The notes: generated from the sequence alone by a model not told the origin. Shown: positions 23,601 to 38,600, numbered from the stretch's first letter. The stretch is 64,000 bases of DNA from Gymnothorax reevesii (GCA_029721435.1 CM056577.1:29170719-29234718), one strand, 5' to 3'. Made by a program: numbers and translations.

Positions 23601-26600
23601 GGAACCCTGCACATGCGCTCTTTTAACTAACAAGAACCCAGATGACCAGTAGGAGGTGTTTGAGCAAACAACAATGCCAACCCGAGCAAACTGCATTCTT
23701 CCCGTATCTCTGAGTAGCACAAAGCCCAATCTTTATTTTTAATACCCAAAATAAGAATGCACTAAGATTAAGTAATTTCAAAATGTTTGTTAAAAAGAAC
23801 TATAATCTGGAAGGTATAGCTATGAGAAACCTGGGCAGAGCATCTGAATTTTTAAGGGTGTGGCAGAAAATAAGTACAGGTGAGGGATGGGCATTACTCA
23901 CCATATGAATGAATCTTATCTGCGTGAATAAGTTTGGGTGATCTGTTTTTTTTTTTTTTTCTACTTCTCATGGAGACATCATTGCACGTAAAAATACAAT
24001 TCCAATCATGCATTGGAATGATGAGGCTTTAGGAGGTTTGGGGGGTTCACTGGAGGATTGATAGCTTTGAGAGTTGTTGGTGTGTGGTTACGTTCTTTAT
24101 TTTTCTAGGTTTTTTTCCTTTCATTGCTATATTATATATTTTTTTCTTTTCTTTTTTTTCTTTTTTTAGTCCTTCTCTCAAGAGGTGATATATCATTGTA
24201 TTTAAGTCCAGCAAAATAATAAAGTTGTCCTCCAAAGAGGGGGGGTGGTGGCGGGCAAAAAAGAAAAAAAAAAAAGCCCAATTTGCTACTCTCACGTGGC
24301 TGCTGGTTACAGCCGGCACTGGAACAGCTGCATTCGATGCAATACCGTGGTGGTCATTCTTGCACACAAAGTAACACCTTTACTGACCGAGCCAACTCAG
24401 CAATGTTAGGTCGATTTATCATAGTCTGAGGCACTAACGAAATCCCGAAAACGTTGGATGAAAGGAAGACATTCCTCAGGCATGTTGAATTTAACTTGGT
24501 AATCTCTCAAAGATTCTATTTGCTTATCGTTTTCTCCTGCGTTTGCAGTAGCAAAGCTCACTACATTCAGATCAAGAAAAAAAAATTAATCGGCTGCCAC
24601 AAATGCACAGCAAGCTGACCGTACATGCGAGCTAAAAATGGACTCACTCCAACATTCAGGGTGTCTTTGTTTCCCAGAGCAACAAGAGTGAACTCAGTTA
24701 CATCTAAGCAGTGAGGAGAAAGGACACACAAAGAGAAGAAAAAGAAGACCAATTTTCCATTTTCTGCAGCCAATTCTATTCCCTCCTCAAATTCCCTGCA
24801 GCCTTTGAGACGACAGATACACCCCATCTGACAACATGCACATCGTAACGAGAGATGAACTAGGCAGAGGTACTTCTAATGATAGTTAACCAGAGAAAGA
24901 GCGAGGGAGGGGAGAGACAGAGGGGACAGAGGATATTGTTCCAAAACGAAAGCAGAGGGTGGCTGTTCTGGCCTAAAACAGTACTGCCCACATTTAACGC
25001 CTTTCACCATTTCACCAGCATCACAATCATGGCGGAGCTGCCAGTGTGTGATACAGTAGGGGAGGATTCAGGGAATGTAAATCCATTGGTCAAGAGAGTA
25101 CATCCAAACGTGTGTGTGTTCAGTGATTGGGAGTGAGGGGAGTTTAAGAGGTGGGTAAGCGCGATTGCGCACGTTTGCACCCGTTGAGTGTTTGTGCGCA
25201 CCGCTATACATGCCTGTGATTGAATCTGTGGGTTTGTGTGTGTGTGTGAGTGTGTGTGTACGGGCATGGAGCATGTATGCAAGGACTGGGTCGAGGGGAC
25301 TAGCTCTAGATTGGAGGGATGTTTGTGTGTTAGAGTGTGTATATGAGTGTTTGTGTATTTTTGCGTGTGGATGCTCCCGTGTCTGCAGGGTGTGCGAGTG
25401 TGTACACAGGGTATTTGAGGTTGTTAAGGATGTGGGAGTGTGTATATAGGGAATAAGTGTGTGTGAGAACTTGTTTATCTATACTCGTAAGGACATTAAA
25501 AAAAAAATATATATATATATATCACTTAAAAATCCCACAGAGATCGTAAAGTGTGAAACAACACCACCTTGGGAACATTCTTTGAGTCCCCAGGCAGAAA
25601 AGATTTCATTCTGGGCCTCGGGCTCGGTTTAGGGCTGGGGTGATAATTTGAGCAATCGCAGATACAAAAAAAAAAAATACACAGAGGTGGCTTTTTCGCC
25701 AAAATTTTTCACACTTCGGGGACTGCCACACGTCTAGTGCACAGCTTGCGTAACAGCGTGGCAACAACACTTCACAGCTATACATGAGAAAATGTCAATG
25801 ATATAAACGCTAGAATCAAGCCAACAAAATTACTGGCTGCATGAAGAAATAATACAGCTTCTACACTGGGTATTGTACGGCAAAGAGGCCGCAACCATGC
25901 ATGCAAACGCAACTTTTCACCCGCAGCTGCGCGAGACCGAAAGCTATTTGGCCACCAAACTCACCCATATAGCATCAGAAAAGGGGCTTGATCGCAACAT
26001 CCGGGTGTTTTTTTGCATTGGCGATCGATTGGGGTTCTGGTCTGGACTAGGACTAAGTTGAAGGTTAGGTATTTTTAGACTTTTGGTCTCCGTTAAGGTG
26101 AGATGTTGAATTAAGGTTAAAAATTGGGTTATTTTGCGGGGTCTATTGGTTAGGGCTCGGGTTAGGAAGGGGCTACAATTAAGGCTGATTTTTAGGTTTG
26201 AAGGAATAGAAATAGGATTTTTGCGCAAAAACAATGGCTCTGTTTCATTAACAAGAAGGCTTCTTAACACTTCGGTGCCTGGTTAGGACACCGCCTCTTT
26301 ATGATCCATTCGTTAAAAAGGTTATGTGGGGCTGCCGGATAGCTCAGTCAGTAAAGCATCGCGTTGCAAAGCAGAATGATTATCACGTCGCGGGTTCGAT
26401 CCCAGCTTTGTACCAGCTCTTCAGAGTAGCGCACAATTGGCCATCGCGCTACAGGGTTGCGAATTGGGAAGGGACTGCCGAGGAGGGAATATAATAGTTG
26501 CCTTGTTCGTTGCTCAAGTGCCTCCTGTTGGCCAGATGGGCGCTCGTCAGGAAGATCCTAAGCCTAATCATATCCGGGTATCTTCCGCCCTCGTTCTGAA

Positions 26601-29600
26601 CTTGCGAAGATTCAACCAATGAGTGTATAAGAAGCGGTGGGGGACGGGCCCGTGCTTTGGAGGAGAGCTGCGAACTGTCTCACTCTCCTGAGTTGGCAGC
26701 AAGGGGTTGCATACGAGCAAGACTTGTACATAGTTCACCAATTGGGCATTCCAGATTCGGGTGGGATTGGTGATTTAGGAAAAAAAAAAAGGTTATGTGA
26801 AAAAGAAACGCACTAACTAAGAAGCTTCATGTGACGTTTGTTGCAGCATGGGGTCAGCGGTTTCCAAGGGAAACAAAAGTTAGCTTTCAGTCACCCTAGT
26901 TCGAGGAGCTTCAACGCTTCATTGGCACAAGTTTTTAATTCAGTTCTTTCCCTCAAAAGAGCCGATATTCGGAATCTACTCAGTCAATTTCTTGCTTCAA
27001 AAACGATCAGACGCGAATTCTATGATGAAACGGTACGTGAAGTCGATCAAATGCCGACGGCTGTCGTCCCTCATCTGTCATCTATACGGTGAATCTCCAG
27101 CTTGTTGCAAGGTATTTCGGGATTTCCGTCGCGAAAAAAGGAACCACTTGATGTTTCCTTAAAATTTTGCCAAAACCAGGTACCTAACTTGGTTGCTTCT
27201 GAAGCTTCCTATTGAGTTGAGACGGTCCTAAGCAGCCATATTTCCTAAAGATGCCACCTACTTAGGATGCTTCCTTGCAAATGAGACCAAACTAATATTT
27301 CAGTCCCCATGAGGACAGAAAAAGGAGACTGCGTGAGTATGTGTGTGTGATTGTGTAAAGTGTGTGTGTCTGTGATTGTGTACAGTGTATGTGTGTGAAT
27401 GTAAAGTGTGTGTGTCTGTGATTGTGTACAGTGTATGTGTGTGAATGTAAAGTGTGTGTAATCCGCACCGCGCTGCCCTCCACATGGCCCTCTTCTCGGC
27501 CTCCTGGGCGCGCCTCTCAGCGGGGGAGAGGTCTTTATCGAGGGCCACGCTGAGCTCTGGACTCTGCATCCGCAGCCTCTCCTGCATCCTCCGCTCCGCC
27601 TTCGCCGTGCGCACCGGGGCGCCCCCGTCTCCTGGAAACACCGGACTCGCCCTGCACGGGAACACCGGGAACGTCACGCCCCTCCCACAGCCAGACTCAC
27701 TACTCTACCTGCTGTCCGTCACTCTGGATTAGAGCGTCTGCCCAAGGACAGTAATGTAATGTAACATGACGTGATACACTGTAATGTAATGGACACAATC
27801 ATGCACAAACACACCCAAAGGCCTAAAACCCTTTGCGCAGAATATAAATAATGCCAATTTTTCCTGCTATGCACAAGCCTATTCAGGCTTTTTTACTCAG
27901 TGTGTGTGTCACATAGACTCTGGAAAATTATTCCAGTGAAGCAATGCATTTGGAAATTCATTCAAAGAATTATTTCGGAAATAAATTTAGGAATTTACGG
28001 ACGCCAGCGTCTAAATCTGCGCAAAGAGGTTTTAAAAATGCGCCTTGTGTTTGGACCAGGTTTCAGCCCAGGACCAATTAAAGTATATAAAAGAAAAATG
28101 TAAAACATTTAAATCTAAAACATTTATTTGTCATGCAGTGGTTTTGTTCCTAATCAAAAAGAGAGAGAGAGAAATTAAGATAATCTTGACCCTAACATGC
28201 TTTTTGTGAGGATTGAGGACAGGTGTTTTTTTTTTCTGGAATATAGTAGTGAGCCTATTATCAGTCTCAGAGTGCGGCAAGCGACACAGACGCTCTGGCG
28301 ACAGCGAGGATTTCACCAGCGAAAATCAGCGCTGTCAGATTTTACACAGTCACGGAGCTGGGCTGCGGCTACAGTCTGAAGCAGTTCTCCTGAGAGCTCC
28401 TCAGGGACTCTGGGATACAGTAGATGGAGACGGGCTGGAGCAATCAAGAGCTGTGGCATCAGTGTATGCTGCACTGCACTGACTGCAGGTGCTGCACTGC
28501 GTGTGTGTGAGAGAGCCAATTTAGTAATGGCTCTCAAAATGTCCCCAGGGTCCTCTAACGGAAGCCTTTTAAACTGGGCTAAACAGAGTGCACCAGTAAC
28601 AATTATGCGTGTTCAAACAATAAATTATACTAACACAGCACTCTGCAAAACTTATAGGCAAATTCTAAGCAATTCCTCGAGATAGTTCCAGAAAAAAAAT
28701 CAAAAAATGAAAGGTTTCCAATCGCTGGAAAATGTAGCACAAAGAGCTTTGAACCGTTAAAAAGTAAATAAAATAAATATTAGGAGTGACTACTCTTTAC
28801 TCACAAATTAGGAACATTTTCCAGCTGTTTTATGGTTTTGTAAGGAAATTGGCTCAATGACTGTTCAGTGCATATTGGAGTTATCGTACTAGGCCTCAAT
28901 GGTGTTGAGATTAAGGCTCCCGAAAAGCCTTATTATCCTTACCAACTGTCTTCAATGAAATACAAACTTTTTTCTTCGATTATTTTCCAGTCTAATATTT
29001 TGTGCCTAAAATGTGCTTTCTAATGTCTATAGCAAGATTAAGTCTATAGCAATTGCAGAAAATAGGCGTGCAATGCACGGAATACCCCTCAGCCCGATGT
29101 TGAAGTTTTCGGAGACGCCCGCCCGCCCAACCGCACGAAGGATAGTGTGGAAACATTTTTTTACTTGATTAATTTATTTGATTGCTTATTGATTCATTAT
29201 TATTAATTGATTATCCTTGCTTGCACATATTCTGTCTCAGTTCATAGGCCCAGTGTGTGTGTGCTTACATATTACTGATTTAGCATGGGCCTGCATAACT
29301 GTACCAGTGTCATGACATACAGCCTGTCTAAAGTCATGACAACTTCAATGTCTGTACCAAGGGCGAGATGTTTTTCTCTTTCTCCAAGTTTATGTGTTCA
29401 TAGAAAGCTCCGGAACCCATAAGATAAGCTGGAGCCAGAGCTGAGAGAGAAGGCAGGTGCTCTCCTCCCTGGAAAGATGTGTGTGTATCCCTAGACAACT
29501 TGACGTGGTTACGTACCAACTTGACGCAGTTGCGAGCGACAGCAAAGGCTCGCGTGATGAGTAAATCAGCACGGGGGAGGAGAATGCCATGGAGTATTCC

Positions 29601-32600
29601 TACAAATACCAGAGAACTTTCTAACTCTTTATCCTACATTCTGACTTGACGTTGTATGGGGATCCTTTTTTGCAAAAAAGTAAACGGACTTTGGCTTGGA
29701 TATTAACTTCTCTGTCTCCGACTGATTTTTTCTCAGGGTCGTCTGAGTTTCTTTTTGTGAAGGTAATACCAGGAATGTAAAATCAAAATTCCTTTAACAA
29801 TAGCAATACCCAGTCAACCTTGAGGGCTGAGGGGTAAAAACGAAAAATAAATGTCAAATATCAAATTTGCATAAGAAAAACCCTTGGGTGCCAAAAGCTT
29901 TTGCACAGTATTGTACATCATGATATGGATTTTCAAACATTTAAAGAAAAAGGGAATAATGTACCCTTCACCTAAAGCTCCAAAGCACTGTTCAAGAGCT
30001 CCTCTGTTTTCAACTATACTCAGCCAAAATAAAAACTTCACCCTCGTTTGGAGGTCGATAAGTTGAACACACAAGAAATGAGGTTTAAAATAATGATTTA
30101 ATTTAATTCTGTACTCATTAAAGATGGTGTATCATAAAAATAATGTCCATAATGTAACCAGTTCCACCGGAAATGCTACGGAAATGTTCAAGAGTAAAAA
30201 TGGTTAGTTACAACTTGAATAAGAGCAGTACGGAGGCGATTACCTATGGTTTGGGTAGTCACACGACCTCTAAACAATTCATTCCTAGTGGACGTTGCAG
30301 TGACAAATCGATTATGCAAATGATGCAAGACAATAAGTCGGTCTTCTGCTCTTGACGTCACGCGTGGGCTACCAGAACGAGGTCGGTCAGCTGTGGTGCC
30401 AGTTTGTTGGAGACGTGTCCGAAGGTCATGGATAGTTCGGCGACTGCATCCCATAACCCTTGAAATGTCAGTGACGGACGTTTCCATATTCAGCATGCCG
30501 ATAGCATGTTCACGCTGAATGTTTGACAGCCATGGCATTGAAAATCAACGAATAATTACCTGTAAAAACTTGTTTTTCCGAGATGTCACTCTAACATGCT
30601 AACGTGAGCTCAGTTGCACATCTCTCATATGGTCACGTGACTAGGAACACGAGAAAACATGGTTTTAGCTTAAAGTACGCTTGCACGTGCTACGTACCTC
30701 TGCATGTCGGAGTTGATGTGTGTCATGACGTCTTTGACAACGCATTTAACCCTAGTCATAACAAAAACTCTTATTAAAAGTTTCAAGAAAATATTTACAA
30801 ATTTATGTGTGCGAAGTTTCTTTTTTGACTCAGTACACAAACGGTGCCTGTTACATTAGAATCACAATGTCTGGTAAAGAACATTGTAATCATTTACATT
30901 TAATCCTACATCTCCAAAGGCTTAATGGAGAACATATAGTGTAGGTGCGGAACAGAATAAAGAGGGCCAAGAGGCATGACCAATAGGAAGCCGTACCCTG
31001 CGCTTGAGGGTGTGACGGGGGAGGTCACGGTTTCGACCTTGTACTCCACCCCGTCCAGCACCACCTTCCCCCGAGCCTTCACGTCCTCGAGGTCATCCTC
31101 ATCATCCTCGTCATCATCGTCATCCAGAAGGAGGTCACGGGTACACCGCTCAATCTTCTTCGCTGCAGGTGAGATGGCCAGAGGCATTTGGTTTGAGAAA
31201 AGCAAAATAACTGGGTTTGACAAGGAGTCAGGGCCTAATCAGGCCAAAAGAAATCAACCCTGGGGTCACAATTATACAGGTTAAACTTATTTACATGGGG
31301 AATGCTGATGGGGCGTGCTATGATCTTCAAAACCTCAAAAATAACAAGGAGTATTCAGTGGAGTGCATAGCCTCACAAAAACACAATCCTGACATGTATT
31401 TTTTCTGTCTGAAAACGGTAGAATTATATCCCCAAATGCCAAACGGCGTTTCGGGGATGTTATGTTTTTGGTCCGACCGCCGCCTCCGCGCCGCCCAACG
31501 TGTTAACGCGATAACTTCAGTAATATTTCTAGTAGAAATTTCATGTTTTGCATATAAGTAAGTATCATACAGAGGAAGAACTGATTCAATTTTGGACAAC
31601 TTACAATTTCTAGATTGGCCACCAGGGGCCAAAAACGGAAAAATCACTGTTTTTATCATATCTCTAGAAATATTTGTCCGATTGACCTCAAATCAAGTGC
31701 AAATGAAAGGTCATGACCCAAGGATGTGTCCCTCGATGATATTATACCTGTTTGGCTCAAAATTTGGACACAAGGTGGAGCTTTGTCACATAAAATTCAC
31801 CATTTTTGCCATATCCTTGGAACCATTTGTCCAATTGACATGAAACTATGTGCAACTGCAAGGTCATGACCTCACAATGTGTCACACGATGACATCATAC
31901 CTGTATAGTTCAATATTTCGCCACCAGGTGGCGCTTTGTGATGGAAAATTACCATTTTGGCCATATCTTCAGAACCATTTGTTTGATTGACCTGAAATTA
32001 AGTTCAAACGAAAGTCTATTCAAGGTCTACTCAAGGATTGGGGAATTGGAGGACTGGTGGTGTTCAGGGATATACCCCAAGCCGTCGCCTCTGACAGCAT
32101 AAGCCTAGTTTTTACATTGAAGAAATACTGTGGAGACCTCCAGAAGTAGAAAAAAAAATTTAAAAAACCTTCTACCCAACTGCTGACATCAGTCGGCTAA
32201 TCTTTGAGATTAGGTTACCTCAAAAACTATCAATATTTTATGAAACATTAAATATAGATTTTAGACTGAATTGACTTTTGGCGTTAACTAAGTCGTATGA
32301 CGTCAGGTTGTCGAAATATTACATATAAACGATTTAATGTTTTTTACAACATCACATCATAATGGTGTGGCATAACGTCCTCAAAATAAAGTCACTTCCA
32401 GAAATGAATATTGCCTACCTCCCTGTTAAGCTCGGCTCATATCGGCTAAGCAGTTTTTAAAATATATTGTACGCAGTCAGATGGACAAACAAACAAAGAA
32501 AAAACACAGGCAATTACATAAGCCCTAGTCAACTTCGGTGGTAGGGCTCCGAATCCTCTCAGCGAGCTCATCACACTCATCCTGGAATTGTGGGAGGAAA

Positions 32601-35600
32601 CCGCAGCATATTGGAGGAAGCCCACACACAAGCAGATACAGGGGGGTCTGCGTTTGAACACAAGCAGATAGATTGGGGTCTGAGTTTGAGAGGCGGATGT
32701 CAGAAGATAAAACCACCAACCTTCCTCCTCCTTCATCTTCTTCAGATCATCCTCCCCTACCAGGGACACGCGGGGCTTGCGCTTGCTCTCTGGGGTCTGT
32801 TTGACGTCGATCTCGAAATACTTCTGCCGGTCGCGGAAGGAGCGCTGTTCGGGGCTACTGAGGCCCTGGGGCATGGGGCTCTGCAGGGGCAAAGTGGGGG
32901 GGGGGTATTACAAAAATTCAAGGCCAAAACCACGCAAAGGAGAACCAAAATCTTTCATCAAAAATGATGCTGCGGCAGAGTGGTTCCCAACCTTATCCAG
33001 AGAGAGCTGGTTCGAGTGCAGGCTTTCATTCCAACCAATCAGGTACACTCCTGATTACGCAAATTAACCCCTGAAGAGTCTTTACTAAAGACATTGATAA
33101 GAAGAACCAGGTGTTAAACTGTATGGTTAGATTGAAAGCCTGTACCCACAACAGCCTTTTTATCAGAAGTCGATTTCAAAGGCAGCCGCAGTGGGGTGCT
33201 AATAAAGATTTAAAAGCGATCGTTGCATAAGGTTCCATGGGAAACGCCAACTCAGAAACTTCAGATTAAATATTAATGTGTTAGTTTTAGAAGTTGCCTT
33301 TCAAACGCTGTGTGATATTCTCGTTTGAAAGAATCAGACCGAGACACGTCAGGGATGAAGAACATCCCAAATGCAACTCACTACTAAAAATAATCGTAAT
33401 TAATACACAAAATGGAATTCCTTGATCCTGGACCAAAATTTAAATCAGCAACTGAGTAAAAATGCATCGACTGGGAAGTAAGTAACATAAGCCCAAATCA
33501 GAACAAGCTGGGACAAACTGTTCAGTTAAAATTCAACCTGAAAGCAGTGATTTGTGAATTATCCTTGACTTGTAGTTCATTGATAACAATACAAAAGCAC
33601 ATAATTCAATGTTTCACCACAACGATTTCCATGATTTTTCCCAAATGAACACATCTCAATTTGGATTCCAGCAACATATTTAAAACAAGCTGTGTTCGTG
33701 GAACACTAATACCCCCGGTGGCAGGTTAAAGTATTGCAGGTTAAAGTTTAATTCCCCCGCTGCAGACAAACGGACAGACGGACAGGTGAAAAACTACATG
33801 CCCCCGAATATTCGATTCCGGGGGCATAAAAAGTTGGGACTGAAGTATTTCCCGCTTGATAAAGCTATTTACACAACACTAAATATACCTCTAGGGACTG
33901 AAGACACCAAGTGATTCCCTACTGGGCCCTAATGGGGACTGCAGGTACATCAGTCCTGTATGTGCACCTTCTTTTCATGCAGCCAAGCCTTTGTCATGTG
34001 CACGCAAAACAGTTTTGCAATGTCTCGTTAAAATATGCATGGGCATTACCAGAAGCGATGTCTTATTCTCAGTGTACTTTTCTACATAAATGGTGCCCAC
34101 ACTAAAGTGCAAGTTACTCTTGCACAACAATAACAGCACATACAGTAGCTTTAGAACTCGCTGCTGCCTGGATGGTACTTTTCTTCCTTGGCCCGGTGCG
34201 TGCATTTTTAGACCTTAAATAGAGATTCAACTGATTGCAATACACATTTCCACTGCGTCATGGTCCATTTCAGACGCCTCCGAGCTCAGAGAAGTCGACG
34301 GTGCTTCTGCACACTGTTAGCATCAGGTTTCCAAGTGCATATTAAAGTTCTATTGGCATTTGTGGATGATACTACGAATTTTAGTACTTGACAAAGGTTT
34401 GGAAAAGTAATTGTGAGCCCATTTGGCTTTATCACTAAGAAATAAATGACAGATCTCAATGCAGTGCCGTCTGAGTATTCAGAGATCAGAGATTCCACTT
34501 CGGCTTGCGCCCTTGCCTTTCACACGCAGAGATTCCTCCAGATGCCTTGAATCTTATAATTACATCAAGCATTGCAGAAGGAGAAATATCCAAATGCCTT
34601 CCCGTCTTTCTTTGAGGAATATTTGTTTTCTTAGCCTTTGATTCTCACAGAAATTTGTGGGCAATTTGGCGACCCACAACCAGTTTTTGCTCCAGAATGA
34701 CTGAGCCTTTCCTGGACGCTGCTTTTATACCAAATCATGATTACAGTCACCAGCTGACATCAGTAGTTTCAAATCACAATGTGATTCATTTTTTAACACT
34801 CATTAAAAGTCCAAAATTGCCCTCATTCCAACACTTTGTGGAGTGCGTTACAGGCCTGAGTGGCAGGAATGCTTGCATATTTGCAAATAATAATGAAGTT
34901 GACCAGAAAAAACACAAAAAATCTTACCTTCAAACTGTCTGATATCAAACACAAGTCAAAGTAAATGCATAAATGACTGCTTCGTCTTTTTGCAAATTTT
35001 CTCTACCGTCCCAACTTCTTCCTAGATGGTGTTGGAGTTCTTATTTAAAAAAAAATACATTTGGGAAAACATTTTTCATTAGTGTTCTCCTATGGAGTAA
35101 TGCAGACACACTGTAGCTTGCAGGGTTTTCCTAACATTGAAAGACGGCTAATTACTGCAAGCAGGAGGATAAGAGTAAGAGGCAGCAAGTAAACAGAAGA
35201 CCACTTGCACCCAGAAGCGGATAAAGGGCAAATCCCCAGGTTTCAAGAAGATTCTTGGTCCAGCTGGATAGAAGCGCCACAGTGCCGAATGCTACTAAAA
35301 TCCCAAGACTGGAAAGTGAATGACAGGAGCACATTTGACAAGAGGAGCACCAAGGAGCTGGAGCCTTCATTTCAAACCTAATTTGGAAACCCCTCACCTC
35401 CCATAAATCAGCAGCTCAGTGCGGAAATTTTGCTGTTGAGTGAGGTGTGCTTTGTTAGAATTTGAATGAAAAGCAACAACATGACAGGAGTCTGGGCACA
35501 AGATTAGTGACCACGTGCTGTGGATAATCCAGGCATGGTCTTTGAGTCAAACACACGTGGAGGGCTCACATTACAGGCTATAGGCCCATCTGAATGAGCC

Positions 35601-38600
35601 GTTTATGAAGACACAGAGGGGCATTCATTTCATCACCAAAGAGCGGAAACAATATATTGAAAGAAAGCAGTACCGCGTATTATGACTAAGAGCTGAGCAT
35701 AGCTTTCTAGAACAAAGTCTTTTTCAAGAGTTTTGAATGCACAACGAAGTCGGTGAGAACCACAGTCTACAAACCCACAAATAGAAAATTGAGTAAAACA
35801 GGATCGGAGTTTCTGCTTTTTGTAGATTCAGATGTTTGCCAGATTGTTGATATTTCTCGTTATAAATAATCACGGACATTATACATTTATAACGTGTAGT
35901 CAATAGGTGCAACACGCACTAAACAAATTTTTCATCAAATGCCAGAGAGTAGCCTCTGGTTCTCACCCCCTCCGATGTTGACTGGTTAAATGACAGTTGG
36001 CAGACACTTTAGGTGAATCGCTGACAGGACAATCAACACCATGCCTGCCTGCTTCTCGTTCGAATCTCTATGGTCACAACTGTACCAGGTTCCAATCTCT
36101 CCAATGATGCACTTGGAGCACTTCCAGTCCTCAAGTTAATATTTGAGGCAATGGCATGAGCAGTTTTGGGAGGAATTCTGGCATCGATTTGGCGTGCTCC
36201 AGCATCCACTGTAGTAGCTTCAGTACAGTTTCAGTCCAGTAAACGTTAAGAAAACAGGACAGAATGAGAACCCGTGATCCCACCACCGCCACCAAAACAG
36301 CACCGTCACCAAGGCCCTCTCCAGAAGAGCCCAGCAGCCATACAGACCCACACCCTGCCTGGGCACGGAGACCACGGGGAGGGGAAGGTACCTGGAGCTC
36401 CTGGGAGGGCCGAGAGACCCGCGGTACGGCCGCCAAGTTCATGTACTCCTTGCGGTCGGAGGTGAGGGTGGGGCGTGGGGAGATCGGGGGCTTTTCCTTT
36501 CCTTTACTCACATCGCCCCGCCCCGTCTCCTCAAACACCTCATCAGACTGGGGCTGCAGGAGCCACAGAGAGGACTCTGATCCAGGGAAGGACTACCAAA
36601 CACACTCACACACCATACGCGTACTGCACACATGGGCCACTTGCGCACACAGCCTGTACCCATAAGGTATTCACACACCAAATTAACACACAAGGTCTGT
36701 CCACATCAAGTATTTACACATGCCACTGTGGGCTGTCCTGATATGGTGTTCTCTCGCACACGCACTCTCACTCTCACACTCACTCTCACACACACACACA
36801 CACCCCTAATACACCTGGACTGACCCTTTAAGATATTTACCAAGGTGCAATTGCTTACTGAGAACATTGTGGATGAATGCAACTATGAGTCTGAAATGGA
36901 TATTCCTGCAGATGAATTCAGTTTGCTTTCTTCTCAGAAGAGGAAGCTGAAAGATGGGGAGCAGAAATAAATGTAAAACCGCAAATGCAGTTCAGAGTAT
37001 AACTGGTCACAACTCTGAGGCAGCGTGCCCTGCGATGGACATTTATGTTGGTCAGTTGAGTTCGAAGCATACGTTCCGTGATGTTCAGGGTTGTATATCG
37101 TGTCTCGAGGTTTTTCGCATATTTCAGTAGTTCTGTCGGCTGATAAACCTGCCGACAAATCTTTAAAAGTGAGTGTGTTTCAAAAGGATGGGGAAAAGTT
37201 GAATATTGTTTTGGAAAGGTGTACAGATGTTTTTCTGCGTATTTGTGTAATGGGGGATTTTAATTGTCCTGAGATTGATCGGAAACAAATGTTTGTTCCA
37301 AGCAGAGGTGAGGCGCAGCATTTTTGTGATGCAGTACATGATTTTCTGTTCGTACCTTTGGTCTTTGGTCCAACTCAGAGATGGCAACACGCTGGATCAA
37401 ATTAACTAACTCACCGGAAACTGTTCCATTTACTGATATCTGGTCTGGTGTGCTTGACTCTGACCACTATTCCCGCCATCTTAAACATTATGCTTCACCC
37501 TGTACGTATTAGAGGTGTTAAACGTTTAGTGTATGATTACAGTTCGGTTGACTTTAATGGAATGAGTGGTTTCCAGAATCAAAACCTCAGCAATTCCCTT
37601 CTCACTAAACACAGATCGTCACAAAGAGACCACATTTGGCATGATAGGTAACAAATTCTTGGTCAAGCATTAGATTTTTTTAGTTCCAAAACGTGTCGTC
37701 CGGGATAACCGCAGAGCACGTCGGACTGACGCCGAAGTAAAGCACTTGTCGAACAGGGTAAAACCGTCACGCCACAAAGTAGAAAGCAGCAAAAAGCAGT
37801 CAGACTGGGACAAATTTAGAGGTCTCAGGAACAAACTGAGGCAATTTTCTTGTGACAAATATGGAAATTGTTACTTCTGTAGGTCAAGAGTTTAAGTCTA
37901 ATCCGAAAAAAATCAGGTCCTTTTACAATACAAGTCGAATTCTGTACCCTCCACTGTGAAGCTGGGTGAGCGGTGTGCTTCTGATAGCAAAGCTAAAGCC
38001 AGGTTATTTAACGAGCACTTTCATTCCGTTTTTACCCGCAGGTCACATGATGTCTTACCTGATACTGATATACATTTGAAAACCCATTTTTGACGATGTG
38101 GAGTTTTCTAGAAATGACATTCAACTTGTTTTATCTCAACTAGATGTTAACAAGGCACATGGCCCTGATAACATCTCTCCTCGTATTTTAAAGCTTTGTT
38201 CTCATGAATTGAGGTTTCCATAGTCATTTCTTTTTAATATGTCAATTTCAAATGCCGTTGTACCTTCTGACTGAAAAATAGCCAATACTGTGCCAGTGTT
38301 TTAGAGAAAGGACAGGAAATCAGTAGAGAATTACCGAGGTGTCTCTCTTTTATCAGTAGTGACCAAGGTGATGGAAAGCTGTTTATTCAATAGGATCAAT
38401 CATCATAGCGAACCCCTTCTGCATCCATCGCAACATGGTTTTCGTAAGGGTCACTTGACAGCTACTCAGTCAGTGCAAACTTTTGATAAGATTGGTAGAT
38501 TTTTAGATTCTGGTGGTCAGGTTGACGTATTGTACATTGATTTTTCTAAGGCCTTTGATTCTGCACCTCAATCTTTCAAGTCACAAATTACGTGCTTTTG

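Larger units (their letters stand above)
20979..27468 (-). other. scrib: scrib intron, 6.5 kb
   Basis: Holds a 600-bp purine-rich tract (21,540-22,160), a 117-bp MITE (22,744), poly-T rich sequence (23,480-24,330), GT-rich tracts (25,085-25,460), a GGTTAGG-like stretch (26,050-26,180), the SINE at 26.3 kb, and a CA-rich repeat beginning at the donor. No exon was recognised. Confidence 0.7.
27652..30996 (-). other. scrib: scrib intron, 3.3 kb
   Basis: Contains a SINE-type tail (27,730-27,800, next entry) and a deleted Tc1-like element (30,017-30,835). The remainder, 27,800-30,010, shows no recognisable gene or repeat. Confidence 0.65.
32881..36391 (-). other. scrib: scrib intron, 3.5 kb
   Basis: Holds a TE fragment ending in a CCCCCG hairpin (33,715-33,826) and a DNA transposon copy (33,826-35,020). 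The 81-codon hydrophobic frame at 35,152-35,397 has no splice or domain support. The rest is unassigned. Confidence 0.6.

Noticed and set aside
26329..26405. tRNA gene
   Set aside because: A and B boxes are present, but the cloverleaf is incomplete, the sequence continues into a SINE body, and target duplications flank the whole unit.
35152..35397. 81-codon hydrophobic frame that might be a membrane protein
   Set aside because: No start context, splice or domain support; composition alone is not enough in an intron of this size.
36554..36600. Extension of the array exons upstream as an open [13 protein letters not shown] segment
   Set aside because: The frame is open in B, C and D but copy A has a TAG at that point, and the stretch contains the pyrimidine-rich acceptor region. 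Treated as intron that was duplicated with the exon.
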